From: Winogradskyella eximia
GTDB lineage: Bacteria; Bacteroidota; Bacteroidia; Flavobacteriales; Flavobacteriaceae
Assembly (NCBI RefSeq): GCF_003386165.1
Contig: NZ_QRDV01000006.1
Coordinates: 186,001-250,000, forward strand
DNA length: 64,000 bases
Direction: 5' to 3'
Under the pieces are notes generated by a model that saw only the letters and a program-made list of their open reading frames with translations, made no database searches and had not been told where the DNA came from. Below are positions 16,441-24,084 of the stretch, in pieces (position 1 is the stretch's first letter; each line of letters begins with the position of its first letter). A program made the position numbers and the translations under genes.

Positions 16441-17223
16441 CTAGTTCCCTTTGAAATTTGGTTGACGTTTTTCTATAAACGCAGCAACACCTTCTGCATA
16501 ATCATTACTTTGTGCTGCTTCTATTTGTAATTTAGATTCTAAAGCTAATTGCGATTCTAAATCGTTAGTCATAGATTTATTAAATAATTCTTTAATCATA
16601 CCTAATGCTTTAGTTGGCATATTTGCTAGTTTTAAAGCTAGTTTATTAATCGTTTTGTCAAATTCTTCAGTTGGAACACATTTGTAAATCATTCCCATTT
16701 TTTCAGCTTCTTTAGCCCCAATTTTATCACCTAACATCGCTAATGCTAATGCTTTTTGAAAACCTATTAGTCTTGGTAAAAAGAAAGTCCCAGCACTATC
16801 TGGAACTAAACCGATTAAACTAAATGCTTGAATGAAGCTTACTTTTTCGTGAGCAACAACAACATCGCAAGCCAAAGCAATATTTGCACCTGCACCAGCT
16901 GCGACTCCATTAATAGCACCAATAATTGGTTTTTTAATGGAACGAATTCGCGTAATTATTGGATTGTAATGTTCTTCTAGTATTTTTTTGAATCCAGGGT
17001 TTAAATCTGGATTTGTAACTTCTTTTAAATCTTGACCAGCGCAAAATGCTTTTCCGTTTCCTGTAAGCACAATGGCTCTTACTTCTTTATTTGTTTCGCA
17101 GGCATCCAAAGTGTCATGTAGTAAAAATGCCATTTCGCGATTGAAACTATTAAATACCTCTGGTCTGTTTAGCGTGATGTATGCTATTTTATTTTCTATT
17201 TTTAAAAGTATACTTTTACTCAT
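16441..17223 (-). CDS. paaG: 1,2-epoxyphenylacetyl-CoA isomerase PaaG
   Basis: PaaG isomerises ring-1,2-epoxyphenylacetyl-CoA to oxepin-CoA. This crotonase-fold protein of 260 residues has GKAFCAGQDLKEV, GAGANIALACDVVVA and GLVPDSAGTFFLPRLIG, whose Asp matches the key acid of PaaG. The start is the ATG at 17223 (MSKSILLKIENK). An upstream in-frame ATG at 17268 would add SFLRRQEST, which is only the translation of repeat R3. The gene is next to paaD on the same strand. Confidence 0.88.
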   Translation of the reverse strand: MSKSILLKIENKIAYITLNRPEVFNSFNREMAFLLHDTLDACETNKEVRAIVLTGNGKAFCAGQDLKEVTNPDLNPGFKKILEEHYNPIITRIRSIKKPIIGAINGVAAGAGANIALACDVVVAHEKVSFIQAFSLIGLVPDSAGTFFLPRLIGFQKALALAMLGDKIGAKEAEKMGMIYKCVPTEEFDKTINKLALKLANMPTKALGMIKELFNKSMTNDLESQLALESKLQIEAAQSNDYAEGVAAFIEKRQPNFKGN

Positions 17224-17240
17224 CTGTTTTTCTTTTATTG

Positions 17241-17271
17241 TGGATTCCTGCCTTCGCAGGAATGACAAAAC
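17241..17271. repeat. Palindromic intergenic repeat, family R3
   Basis: TGGATTCCTGCCTTCGCAGG followed by AATGACAAAAC. Hairpin ATTCCTGC/GCAGGAAT with loop CTTC. Near-identical to 11391. It directly adjoins R4 at 17281. Confidence 0.8.
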
Positions 17272-17280
17272 TTTTATTTG

Positions 17281-17327
17281 TTCTCGATACGAAATTGCAA
17301 AAAAGCAATTTCACTCGAACTGACATC
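17281..17327. repeat. Palindromic intergenic repeat, family R4
   Basis: TTCTCGATAC and TCACTCGAACTGACATC around the hairpin GAAATTGC...GCAATTTC. Together with R3 it makes up the paaD-paaG gap. Confidence 0.8.
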
Positions 17328-17333
17328 AGGTTT

Positions 17334-17840
17334 CTATTTTAAGCACTTGAAATAATCAAATGGTTCTTGGCAATCGTCGCACTGAAATTGTGCTTTACAA
17401 GCTGTGGAACCAAACTGACTTACTAATCTTGTGTTTGTTGAACCACAATTAGTACATTTTACGATTCGCTTTCCATTAAGCAATACATCTTTATCTGTTT
17501 CTGCATCTAAAGGTGCTGCAATTCCGTAATCTTCTAATGCTTTTCTACCTCTTGGTGTAATCCAATCGGTTGTCCATGCAGGATGTAAAATCAATTCTAT
17601 TTTAGACTCGTATCCGGCTTGTTTTAATGCTAATTTTATATCATCACCAATGACATCCATTGCAGGACAACCACTGTAGGTTGGTGTGATTTCGACTTTA
17701 ACGATATTATTTTTTATAAACGCAGAACGTACCACTCCCATATCCATTATGGATAATACTGGAATTTCGGGATCGAAAACTTTTTCCAGAATTGGAATTA
17801 AGATTTCGTCTATGTTTTGTTCTTCTGTTATCATGTTCAT
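17334..17840 (-). CDS. paaD: Phenylacetyl-CoA epoxidase subunit PaaD
   Basis: PaaD is needed for the PaaABC(D)E epoxidase, probably for metal-centre maturation. The 168 residues comprise an N-terminal DUF59/MIP18 domain (VFDPEIPVLSIMDMGVVR, TPTYSGCPAMDVI) and a C-terminal four-Cys zinc ribbon (CTNCGSTNT and CDDCQEPFDYFKC, with another Cys between). It sits between paaC and paaG on the same strand. Confidence 0.92.
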   Translation of the reverse strand: MNMITEEQNIDEILIPILEKVFDPEIPVLSIMDMGVVRSAFIKNNIVKVEITPTYSGCPAMDVIGDDIKLALKQAGYESKIELILHPAWTTDWITPRGRKALEDYGIAAPLDAETDKDVLLNGKRIVKCTNCGSTNTRLVSQFGSTACKAQFQCDDCQEPFDYFKCLK

Positions 17841-17862
17841 TTCTCGTGAAAACGGGAATCTT
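17841..17862. repeat. Diverged palindromic repeat, family R5
   Basis: TTCTCGTGAAAACGGGAATC is a degenerate relative of the CCCACGAAAGTGGG element. It is immediately upstream of the paaD start and next to R4 at 17873. Confidence 0.45.
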
Positions 17863-17872
17863 GTTTTATTTC

Positions 17873-17920
17873 TTCTCGATACGATTCCGATGAAAAATCG
17901 GAATCACTCGAAGTGACATT
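17873..17920. repeat. Palindromic intergenic repeat, family R4
   Basis: TTCTCGATAC and TCACTCGAAGTGACAT around a perfect central hairpin, GATTCCGAT pairing with ATCGGAATC. It lies in the 143-base paaC-paaD gap. Confidence 0.8.
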
Positions 17921-17983
17921 TTGTTTTAATTTTAAGATTAGCTTCGCTGAACCTAAAGGTTTATTTGCCTTCGCAAGAACTTG

Positions 17984-18739
17984 TTACCATTCCATATTAG
18001 GGTAAGCACGTTGCATGTATTGAAGCTCTGCTAATAAATACCCTAAATGTTCGGTGTGAATCCCTTCTTTCCCTCCTTTTTGAAACCATTTTGATTCAGG
18101 TGTTTCAAGGGTTGATTCTTCTAAAATCTCACTTACTCTGGCATAATAAGCGTCTTTCAGTTTTGTAACATCAACACCTATTCCTTCTGCAACCATAGCT
18201 TTATCTGCTTCGGTTTGATGAAATAACTCATCGGTATACGTCCATAAACCATCAATAGCTTCTTGCATTTTTGCTTTACTTTCTTCTGTACCATCACCTA
18301 AACGCTTTATCCAATCTGATGAAAAACGTTCGTGATAACTCACTTCTTTTATACATTTATTCGCAATTGCAGATAATGTTAAATCTGTACTTTTTTGTAA
18401 TTCCGCAAGAAATGCTAAATGGTAAACATCGAATAAAAACTGACGCGCCATAGTATAGGCGAAATTTGTATTTGGCTGTTCTACCAACAAAACGTTTTTA
18501 TACTCGCGCTCTTTACGAAGCATGGCGATATCATCTTCTGTTCTATCATCACCAGCAATTTTTGTTGCATACTGAAAATAGCTTCTTACTTGTCCGAATA
18601 AATCTAATGAGATATTTGTACAAGCAATATCTGTTTCTAAACTAGGACCATGACCTGTTAATTCTCCTAGTCTTTGACCGAGAATTAGACTATTGTCTGC
18701 GATACCTAGAATGTAATTATATAAGTTTTCGTTTTTCAT
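17984..18739 (-). CDS. paaC: Phenylacetyl-CoA epoxidase subunit PaaC
   Basis: PaaC is the structural, ferritin-like partner of catalytic PaaA. The 251 residues read LADNSLILGQRLGELTGHGP near the start, then YFQYATKIAG, RQFLFDVYHLAFLAELQKS, EVSYHERFSSDWIKRLGDGT and a C-terminal HTEHLGYLLAELQYMQRAYP. Order and spacing match the E. coli and Flavobacteriia paaABC genes. Its ATG lies 89 bases from the paaB stop, a gap with two R5 palindromes. Confidence 0.93.
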   Translation of the reverse strand: MKNENLYNYILGIADNSLILGQRLGELTGHGPSLETDIACTNISLDLFGQVRSYFQYATKIAGDDRTEDDIAMLRKEREYKNVLLVEQPNTNFAYTMARQFLFDVYHLAFLAELQKSTDLTLSAIANKCIKEVSYHERFSSDWIKRLGDGTEESKAKMQEAIDGLWTYTDELFHQTEADKAMVAEGIGVDVTKLKDAYYARVSEILEESTLETPESKWFQKGGKEGIHTEHLGYLLAELQYMQRAYPNMEW

Positions 18740-18744
18740 CTTCA

Positions 18745-18764
18745 GTGCCCACGAAAGTGGGTAT
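18745..18764. repeat. Palindromic intergenic repeat, family R5
   Basis: GTGCCCACGAAAGTGGGTAT. It faces the opposite-oriented copy at 18787 across 22 bases, so the two can also pair with each other into one long hairpin between paaB and paaC. Confidence 0.75.
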
Positions 18765-18786
18765 CTATTAATTAAACGTTTTTAAG

Positions 18787-18806
18787 TTTCCCACTTTCGT
18801 GGGAAT
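18787..18806. repeat. Palindromic intergenic repeat, family R5 (inverted copy)
   Basis: TTTCCCACTTTCGTGGGAAT is the reverse complement of the family consensus and forms an inverted pair with 18745-18764. Confidence 0.75.
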
Positions 18807-18828
18807 TGTAATTAGAGCATAGCTTCAA

Positions 18829-19119
18829 TTACATATGCTTCACCTCGTCTGGTAAATCGTAAAATGTTGGGTGACGATATACTTTATCGTGAGCAGGCTC
18901 AAACATCTCTCCATTATTTTCTGGATTTGATGCTGTAATGTTTTTAGATTTTACAACCCAAATGCTTACACCTTCACTTCTTCGTGTGTATACATCGCGT
19001 GCGTTTTCTAAAGCCATATCTTCATCTGCTGCGTGTAAACTTCCGCAGTGACGATGTTCTAATCCGTTTTTACTTCTTACGAAGACTTCCCAAAGTGGCC
19101 AGTTTTTTTTATCAGACAT
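18829..19119 (-). CDS. paaB: Phenylacetyl-CoA epoxidase subunit PaaB
   Basis: This 96-residue protein reads WPLWEVFVRSKNGLEHRHCG, then ALENARDVYTRRSEGVSIWVV and a C-terminal DKVYRHPTFYDLPDEVKHM. These are the signature segments of PaaB, which bridges PaaAC dimers in the epoxidase. It lies between paaA and paaC on the same strand with about 97 bases to paaA. There is no realistic alternative. Confidence 0.95.
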   Translation of the reverse strand: MSDKKNWPLWEVFVRSKNGLEHRHCGSLHAADEDMALENARDVYTRRSEGVSIWVVKSKNITASNPENNGEMFEPAHDKVYRHPTFYDLPDEVKHM

Positions 19120-19143
19120 AATTTATATGTATTGTTTCATCTT

Positions 19144-19210
19144 ATTCTCGATATTATTTTCTTTGATTTCGACTGCTTTCAATCTGACAGAAAATCATTC
19201 GAACTGACGA
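19144..19210. repeat. Palindromic intergenic repeat, family R4 (enlarged centre)
   Basis: ATTCTCGATA and CATTCGAACTGACGA form the ends, but the centre is longer (about 40 bases, with GATTTTCTG-like pairing and a TTTCGACTG segment). It fills the paaA-paaB gap. Confidence 0.55.
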
Positions 19211-19216
19211 TGAAAT

Positions 19217-20176
19217 TTAAATTGCTTGTTTTTGTTTTCTTGCTTGTTTCTTTTCTGCATATGCCATTGCAGCATCACGAACCCATTCTCCTTCTTCCCA
19301 TGCACCAACTCTTGCTTTCATTCGTTCTTTGTTCATTGGTCCGTGGCCTTTTACGACTTGCCAAAACTCATCCCAATCAATTTCTCCAAAATCGTAACAC
19401 CCTTTTTCGTCGTTCCATTTTAAATCTGGATCAGGAATTGTGAGTCCGATTAACTCAGCTTGAGGCACGGTTTGATCTATAAATTGCTGACGTAAATCAT
19501 CATTCGATTTACGTTTTAATTTCCATTTCATGGATTGTTCTGTGTGAATAGACTCTGCATCAGTTGGGCCTAACATCATAAGACTTGGCCACCACCAACG
19601 ATTTAAAGCATCTTGTGCCATATCTTTCTGTTCTGGTGTGCCATTTGCTAGTTTCATCATTATCTCGAAACCTTGTCTCTGATGGAAACTTTCTTCTTTA
19701 CATACACGAATCATGGCTCTTGCGTAAGGGCCATAAGATGTATTACAGAGAGGTACTTGATTAATAATTGCTGCGCCATCTACTAGCCAGCCAATCGCTC
19801 CCATATCTGCCCAAGTTATTGTTGGGTAATTAAATATTGAAGAATATTTTGCTTTACCAGTATGCAGTTGCTCGTACATCTCTTCACGAGAAATCCCTAA
19901 AGTTTCAGTGGCTGAATACAGGTATAATCCATGACCAGCTTCATCTTGAACTTTAGCTAATAAGGCTACTTTTCGTCTTAACGAAGGTGCTCTTGTAATC
20001 CAATTGCCTTCAGGAAGCATGCCTACAATTTCTGAATGTGCATGTTGCGACATTTGCCTAATATGTGTTTTACGATATTTTTCTGGCATCCAATCTTTAG
20101 GTTCAATCTTTTCGTCACGAGCAATTCGTGCTTCAAATTGTGCTTCTAAATTTTTAATTTGTTCTTCACTCATCAT
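19217..20176 (-). CDS. paaA: Phenylacetyl-CoA epoxidase catalytic subunit PaaA
   Basis: PaaA is the diiron oxygenase that epoxidises the ring of phenylacetyl-CoA. In 319 residues it shows [17 protein letters not shown] and [21 protein letters not shown], which are ExxH-type metal-binding helices, plus [13 protein letters not shown] and [21 protein letters not shown]. Two ATGs lie in tandem (20176 and 20173); either could be the start. It follows paaE by about 105 bases, a gap with a 7-base tandem repeat and a diverged R3 element. Confidence 0.95.
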   Translation of the reverse strand: MMSEEQIKNLEAQFEARIARDEKIEPKDWMPEKYRKTHIRQMSQHAHSEIVGMLPEGNWITRAPSLRRKVALLAKVQDEAGHGLYLYSATETLGISREEMYEQLHTGKAKYSSIFNYPTITWADMGAIGWLVDGAAIINQVPLCNTSYGPYARAMIRVCKEESFHQRQGFEIMMKLANGTPEQKDMAQDALNRWWWPSLMMLGPTDAESIHTEQSMKWKLKRKSNDDLRQQFIDQTVPQAELIGLTIPDPDLKWNDEKGCYDFGEIDWDEFWQVVKGHGPMNKERMKARVGAWEEGEWVRDAAMAYAEKKQARKQKQAI

Positions 20177-20179
20177 AAT

Positions 20180-20210
20180 AGCTATTCGCTATTGGCTTTT
20201 GGCCTTTAGC
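20180..20210. repeat. Degenerate heptamer tandem repeat
   Basis: AGCTATT, CGCTATT, GGCTTTT, GGCCTTT and AGC follow each other with a 7-base period immediately upstream of paaA. Confidence 0.5.
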
Positions 20211-20249
20211 ATGTTGAACTTAATTTTTCTTTTTCAATATATTTTTCAA

Positions 20250-20274
20250 ATTCCTGAATTGGCAGGAATAACAA
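20250..20274. repeat. Diverged palindromic repeat, family R3
   Basis: ATTCCTGAATTGGCAGGAAT followed by AACAAG: hairpin ATTCCTG...CAGGAAT with a different loop, in the paaE-paaA gap. Confidence 0.55.
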
Positions 20275-20281
20275 GTCTTTT

Positions 20282-21355
20282 TTAAACATCAAAGTCTACC
20301 ACAACTTTCTCTGTTGTTGGTACTGCTTGACAACTTAGCACCAGTTGTTGTGCAACTTCTTTATCGTCTAGCGCATAATTAATTTTCATCTCAACAGCAC
20401 CTTCAATAACTCTACATTTACAAGTACTGCAAACACCACCTTTGCAAGCAAATGGTAAATCAGCACCTGCGCCTAAAGCAGCATCTAAGATGTTATCGTA
20501 TTCTTTAGTCATGGTGAATAAGAATTCTTTTCCTCCATCAACTATAGTGACTTCAATGCCTTCTACATTTTGCTGTGCCAGTCGCTCTGCTCGTTTTATA
20601 TCTTCTTCTGAAAGTCCGGTTACGAATAATTCAAAGTGCACTAATTCTTTTGGTAAGCCTGCATTAATAAGATACTCGCTAACGTAATTTACCATTTTTT
20701 CAGGTCCACAAAGAAAGACTTCACTTGTATCTGGAATATCAATAAAAGTCTTTATTAGAACCTTCATTTTTTCATCGTCGAATCGTCCATTAAACAATTC
20801 GATATCTCTTCGTTCTTTTGTTAAGAAATAATAGATTTCTAGTCTTCCGAAATATTTATTTCTAAGCTGTTCTAGTTCTTCTTTAAAGATAATAGATTTT
20901 GCTGTCTTATTTACATAAAACAGTTTGCAAGTGGCATTTGGCTCTTGCCCTAAGTGGGCTTTAATCATGGAGAGTACAGGTGTAATACCACTTCCGGCAG
21001 CAAAAAAGAGATAATTTTTAGAAGTTTCTGGTTTTACAGGAACACCAAAAGTTCCGCTTGGTGCCATAATTTCTAATTCGTCTCCTGTTTTTAATTTTTC
21101 ATTTATAAAGGTAGAAAACTTACCGCCAGGAATTTGCTTCACTGCAACTTGCCATACATTATCTGCTGGATTTGAACACAAGGAATATGAACGACGTACA
21201 TCTTCTCCGTTTATATCTGCCTTGAGTGTAAGGTGTTGCCCTTGTCTGAATTTAAATGATTCATGTAATTCTTTTGGAATAGCAAAAGTGATAACTGATG
21301 TATCTTCTGTTTCCTTATAAATGTTTGCAATCTTTATATTGTAAAAATCTGCCAT
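20282..21355 (-). CDS. paaE: Phenylacetyl-CoA epoxidase reductase PaaE
   Basis: PaaE passes electrons from NADPH through FAD and a 2Fe-2S cluster to PaaA. The 357 residues contain a ferredoxin-reductase FAD domain (RRSYSLCSNP near 55), an NAD(P) domain (FFAAGSGITPVLSMIK and VFLCGPEKMV) and a C-terminal plant-type ferredoxin with CKGGVCSTCKCRV and the fourth Cys in VLSCQAVP. It is the first structural gene of the paa run, preceded by a palindromic operator and a -7 box. Confidence 0.95.
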   Translation of the reverse strand: MADFYNIKIANIYKETEDTSVITFAIPKELHESFKFRQGQHLTLKADINGEDVRRSYSLCSNPADNVWQVAVKQIPGGKFSTFINEKLKTGDELEIMAPSGTFGVPVKPETSKNYLFFAAGSGITPVLSMIKAHLGQEPNATCKLFYVNKTAKSIIFKEELEQLRNKYFGRLEIYYFLTKERRDIELFNGRFDDEKMKVLIKTFIDIPDTSEVFLCGPEKMVNYVSEYLINAGLPKELVHFELFVTGLSEEDIKRAERLAQQNVEGIEVTIVDGGKEFLFTMTKEYDNILDAALGAGADLPFACKGGVCSTCKCRVIEGAVEMKINYALDDKEVAQQLVLSCQAVPTTEKVVVDFDV

Positions 21356-21373
21356 ATAGAATACTTAACGAGT

Positions 21374-21393
21374 AAACTAACACTTGTTAGTTT
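21374..21393. promoter_or_regulatory. Predicted TetR-type operator in front of paaE
   Basis: A perfect inverted repeat, AAACTAACA - CT - TGTTAGTTT (9-base arms, 2-base spacer), lies between the paaE start codon and the -7 box at 21400-21407. Size and symmetry are what a TetR dimer recognises, and a TetR gene ends only 30 bases upstream. A bound repressor would cover the expected transcription start. The inducer is probably a pathway CoA ester, as for known PaaR proteins. Confidence 0.75.
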
Positions 21394-21399
21394 GTTTGA

Positions 21400-21407
21400 C
21401 AAAGTTA
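21400..21407 (-). promoter_or_regulatory. Bacteroidota -7 promoter element for paaE
   Basis: TAACTTTG on the minus strand fits TAnnTTTG exactly. The paaE ATG lies 45 bases downstream. I see no clear -33 TTG at the right distance, which may fit a controlled promoter. Confidence 0.6.
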
Positions 21408-21423
21408 TAAAATAAAATCTAAA

Positions 21424-21993
21424 TTATTTGTTAATACCTTTTATCAAGATTTGGCTTAGGGTATTTGTTAATTCTTCTAGGCTAAGATCTTCTTTTTTAG
21501 GAATCCAGATGTAGAGTGAGCGCAAGGTGGTTAAAATAGAAAACATCATCACATCTGGTTTTGCATTTACTATTTCGCCAGCTTTTATACCATCTTCTAG
21601 TATGGTTTTAAAATCATTTTCGTAATCGCTTCGTAGTTTTTTATAGTAAGTTCTTTGGGTTTCTAGATGCATCCAATCATTATTTAAGGATGCCATTCCG
21701 TAGCTGTTTTTACTAGATATATTAACGTGTAATTGAATGATTTTTTTAAGTTTTTCTATACAAGTGTCATTAGATGTGCTAATTTGTTTCATGCCTTCTG
21801 TAAACTCTTCAGCTAAAGATATAATGATTGTATTTAAAATATCTTGCTTAGAGTTAATATGATTGTAAAGGCTTGCGGCTTTTATTCCCATAGCTTTGGC
21901 TAAATCGCGCATAGTTACTGCACTATAGCCTTTTTCTTTGAAGAGTTTAGCTGCTACTCTTATTATTTCTTGTTGTCTTGTTTCTGTTTTCAT
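21424..21993 (-). CDS. TetR family regulator, probable paa repressor (PaaR-like)
   Basis: The N-terminal helix-turn-helix is typical TetR (RQQEIIRVAAKLFKEKGYSA, TMRDLAKAMGIKAASLYNHI), followed by an all-helical ligand domain; 189 residues from the ATG at 21993. An upstream GTG would add MLNRT and is less likely. It is the first gene in the direction of paa transcription, 68 bases from paaE, with a perfect palindrome between. TetR-type PaaR is known to control paa genes in Thermus and others and to respond to phenylacetyl-CoA; I infer the same role here. Confidence 0.85.
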   Translation of the reverse strand: MKTETRQQEIIRVAAKLFKEKGYSAVTMRDLAKAMGIKAASLYNHINSKQDILNTIIISLAEEFTEGMKQISTSNDTCIEKLKKIIQLHVNISSKNSYGMASLNNDWMHLETQRTYYKKLRSDYENDFKTILEDGIKAGEIVNAKPDVMMFSILTTLRSLYIWIPKKEDLSLEELTNTLSQILIKGINK

Positions 21994-22047
21994 AGTTCTG
22001 TTGAGCACTAAAATAAGAAGATTTTTTAGTTGAACAGATTTATAGTG

Positions 22048-22055
22048 TAACTTTG
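22048..22055 (+). promoter_or_regulatory. Bacteroidota -7 promoter element for the rhodanese gene
   Basis: TAACTTTG, with a TTG at 22030-22032 (15-base spacer, slightly short). It lies inside the imperfect palindrome GTAACTTTGGTTAC. The ATG lies 51 bases downstream. Confidence 0.45.
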
Positions 22056-22106
22056 GTTACGTTTGGTTCTAATTGCTTTTCGGAATTTTGACAAAAAATA
22101 AATACT

Positions 22107-22415
22107 ATGGGAATATTTAATGCTTTATTTGGAAAATCGACTGATAATGTTGCAGAATATATTGAAAAAGGTGCTGTGATATTAGATGTGAGAACAAAAA
22201 GTGAATATCAAGGTGGTCATATTAAAAATGCTAAACATATTCCTGTTCAGGAATTAGGAAATAGAATTAATGAGATTAAAAAACTGAATAAGCCTATTAT
22301 AGCTTACTGTGCAAGTGGTATGCGTTCTGGTAGTGCAACAAGTCTATTGAAATCAAACGGTATTGATGCTATTAATGGTGGAGGTATAGGAAGTTTACAA
22401 CGCAAGTTGGGATAA
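22107..22415 (+). CDS. Rhodanese-like domain protein
   Basis: This 102-residue single rhodanese domain has VILDVRTKSEYQGGHIKNAKHIP and the active-site loop IAYCASGMRSGSA, where the Cys would carry persulfide sulfur. There is no signal peptide, so it is probably cytoplasmic. It is transcribed away from the TetR gene and converges on the DUF4230 gene with only 2 bases between the stops. Its substrate is not known. Confidence 0.88.
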   Translation: MGIFNALFGKSTDNVAEYIEKGAVILDVRTKSEYQGGHIKNAKHIPVQELGNRINEIKKLNKPIIAYCASGMRSGSATSLLKSNGIDAINGGGIGSLQRKLG

Positions 22416-22417
22416 CC

Positions 22418-23041
22418 TTAATTTAGAATGTCTTCTAAGTTCTGAAGTTCATTTAAATCTTGAACTGTACTTTCATTATATTGTAATGTCCAACCTAATG
22501 AATTGGTAAGTATAAAGAATTTTGAAAGCTCGCTAATTAATCGATTTTGTGCGTTAGATTTTAAATCGGACGCTTCAATTTTTTTTGCTAAAGATTTTTT
22601 TACAGTATCCTTTATATCGTTGTAATCCTTGGCTTCGAATTGATTTAGGAAATCTGCTTGCATATCGTAATATTCAAATTCAGGACTAATCTTAATTTCT
22701 TCTTTAGGAATACTAATGATTTGAAGTGTTTTTGTAGCTTCATCAATTTTGTATTCAATTTTACTTAAATCGTAAGCTACTGTGACATCTGCATTGACCA
22801 CTACAATGGCTTTTTTCTCGGCAGACAAATAATCTCCAAAAATTCCTTTTGAGTTTTTATAGGTAAATACCTCACTAAAATGGCCTTCAGTAACCACTAG
22901 CTTACCAACATTTTTAATCTGCTCTTGAATTAAAGCTGTACTTTCTTTTAGTACAATTTTATCTTCTTGTTTGTCTTCACAATATTTAAACGTGAATAAG
23001 ACAACTAATGTAATAATGACTCCAAATAGTATTTTTCGCAT
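22418..23041 (-). CDS. DUF4230 domain protein, membrane-anchored
   Basis: This 207-residue protein has an N-terminal signal anchor (MRKILFGVIITLVVLFTFKY) followed by a predicted exported domain with LVVTEGHFSEVFTYK, KKAIVVVNADVTVAYDLS and FEYYDMQADFLNQFEAKDYN, the pattern of DUF4230 proteins. Function of the family is unknown. The 5' end of this gene has a decayed second copy at 24085-24169, which shows that a local duplication took place. Confidence 0.75.
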   Translation of the reverse strand: MRKILFGVIITLVVLFTFKYCEDKQEDKIVLKESTALIQEQIKNVGKLVVTEGHFSEVFTYKNSKGIFGDYLSAEKKAIVVVNADVTVAYDLSKIEYKIDEATKTLQIISIPKEEIKISPEFEYYDMQADFLNQFEAKDYNDIKDTVKKSLAKKIEASDLKSNAQNRLISELSKFFILTNSLGWTLQYNESTVQDLNELQNLEDILN

Positions 23042-23213
23042 ATGCTAATTTAAATATTAAAAAAGAACTAATACTTATGGCTCTGTAATTTTATGAAAAA
23101 TCTTCAATTTAACATCGATATAATTGTGACTCATTAGGATTGAAGGTGTCTAAATATTGAGACATTATAATTAAATAATTCTTTTAAAACTTAATTAATC
23201 CACAACAAACGTA

Positions 23214-23906
23214 ATGAACAAAAGTTTTCCCTCATTAATATTATTGATTTCTTCCTTTTTGATGCAAGGCCAGCAAATAACTTTTCAAAAAAACATTAAT
23301 TTCCAGGCTAGAGAATTAGAACAAAGTCTCAATAAAAATCGTGATAGTTTATATTTAGAAAGCGATAAAATTATTTACCAGGTTGATATATTTAATGATA
23401 ACTATTCGAAAAGCATTAGTGTAAATGGTAATGAATCTGTAATCGATCTTGACACTTTACCAGCAGGTAAATTTATTATACAAGCCAGATTAAAGCGCAA
23501 ATGGATTGTTATGTATTTAGTGAAAAATGAAGCTACGGAAATTTCTGAAAAATCCATAATCGTTGCTGAAGCCAGTAAAGATCAAAATTCCGATAATAAT
23601 ACTTCAGTAAAAAAGTTAACTAAAAAAAGAACTGGATTTTGGGTTGTACATGAGAGTATTACAGGTTCAGGATCTACCAAATCGATGGGTTTTAAAAATA
23701 AAGAAGAGGTCTCTAGACTTATCGCCAAGAATAAAGCAGAATTAAACACAGCAATCGCTATGAACAATAAATTGGTTGTATATGAGGTCTATAATACTTC
23801 TCAATTTATGCGCAATCAGTTTAAAAATCCTTCATATTTTAAATCTTCGGAATCTAAGGCCTTTAATGTTGTACCTTATTATTCATCGACTTCATATTCT
23901 ATTTAA
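23214..23906 (+). CDS. Exported protein of unknown function, tandem paralog 1 of 3
   Basis: This 230-residue protein has a signal peptide of about 20 residues ending near MQGQ. Domain A (about 21-107) reads ARELEQSLNKNRDSLYL, VDIFNDNYSKSI and LPAGKFIIQARLKRKWI, a likely beta-sandwich. A short linker of about 20 residues is followed by domain B (about 140-227): FWVVHESITGSGSTKSM, VSRLIAKNKAELN, LVVYEVYNTSQF and a C-terminal VVPYYSS. The same two domains recur in the next two genes. No catalytic motif, lipobox or T9SS tail is visible. I do not recognise the family. Confidence 0.75.
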   Translation: MNKSFPSLILLISSFLMQGQQITFQKNINFQARELEQSLNKNRDSLYLESDKIIYQVDIFNDNYSKSISVNGNESVIDLDTLPAGKFIIQARLKRKWIVMYLVKNEATEISEKSIIVAEASKDQNSDNNTSVKKLTKKRTGFWVVHESITGSGSTKSMGFKNKEEVSRLIAKNKAELNTAIAMNNKLVVYEVYNTSQFMRNQFKNPSYFKSSESKAFNVVPYYSSTSYSI

Positions 23907-24084
23907 TATAAATTATAACTCATAATTGTATCTGCATTCGTAATTATAGTAGTTTACTATGCCTTCTAATAGATCAGCAAAAACAGTTTAAGATTTTTTA
24001 CAGGTAACTACTTGTCTAAAATAAGCTTATGTAAAAGCTTGTATTATTAATCTAATTTAGTTTTAGAGGTTGACACTCTTAATG

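Noticed and set aside
17224..17268. N-terminal extension of PaaG (SFLRRQEST...)
   Set aside because: It is the translation of palindromic repeat R3; the crotonase fold begins at the ATG at 17223.
5300..20300. Regularly occurring palindromes as a possible CRISPR array
   Set aside because: The copies are of several families, kilobases apart and without regular spacers; no cas genes are present.
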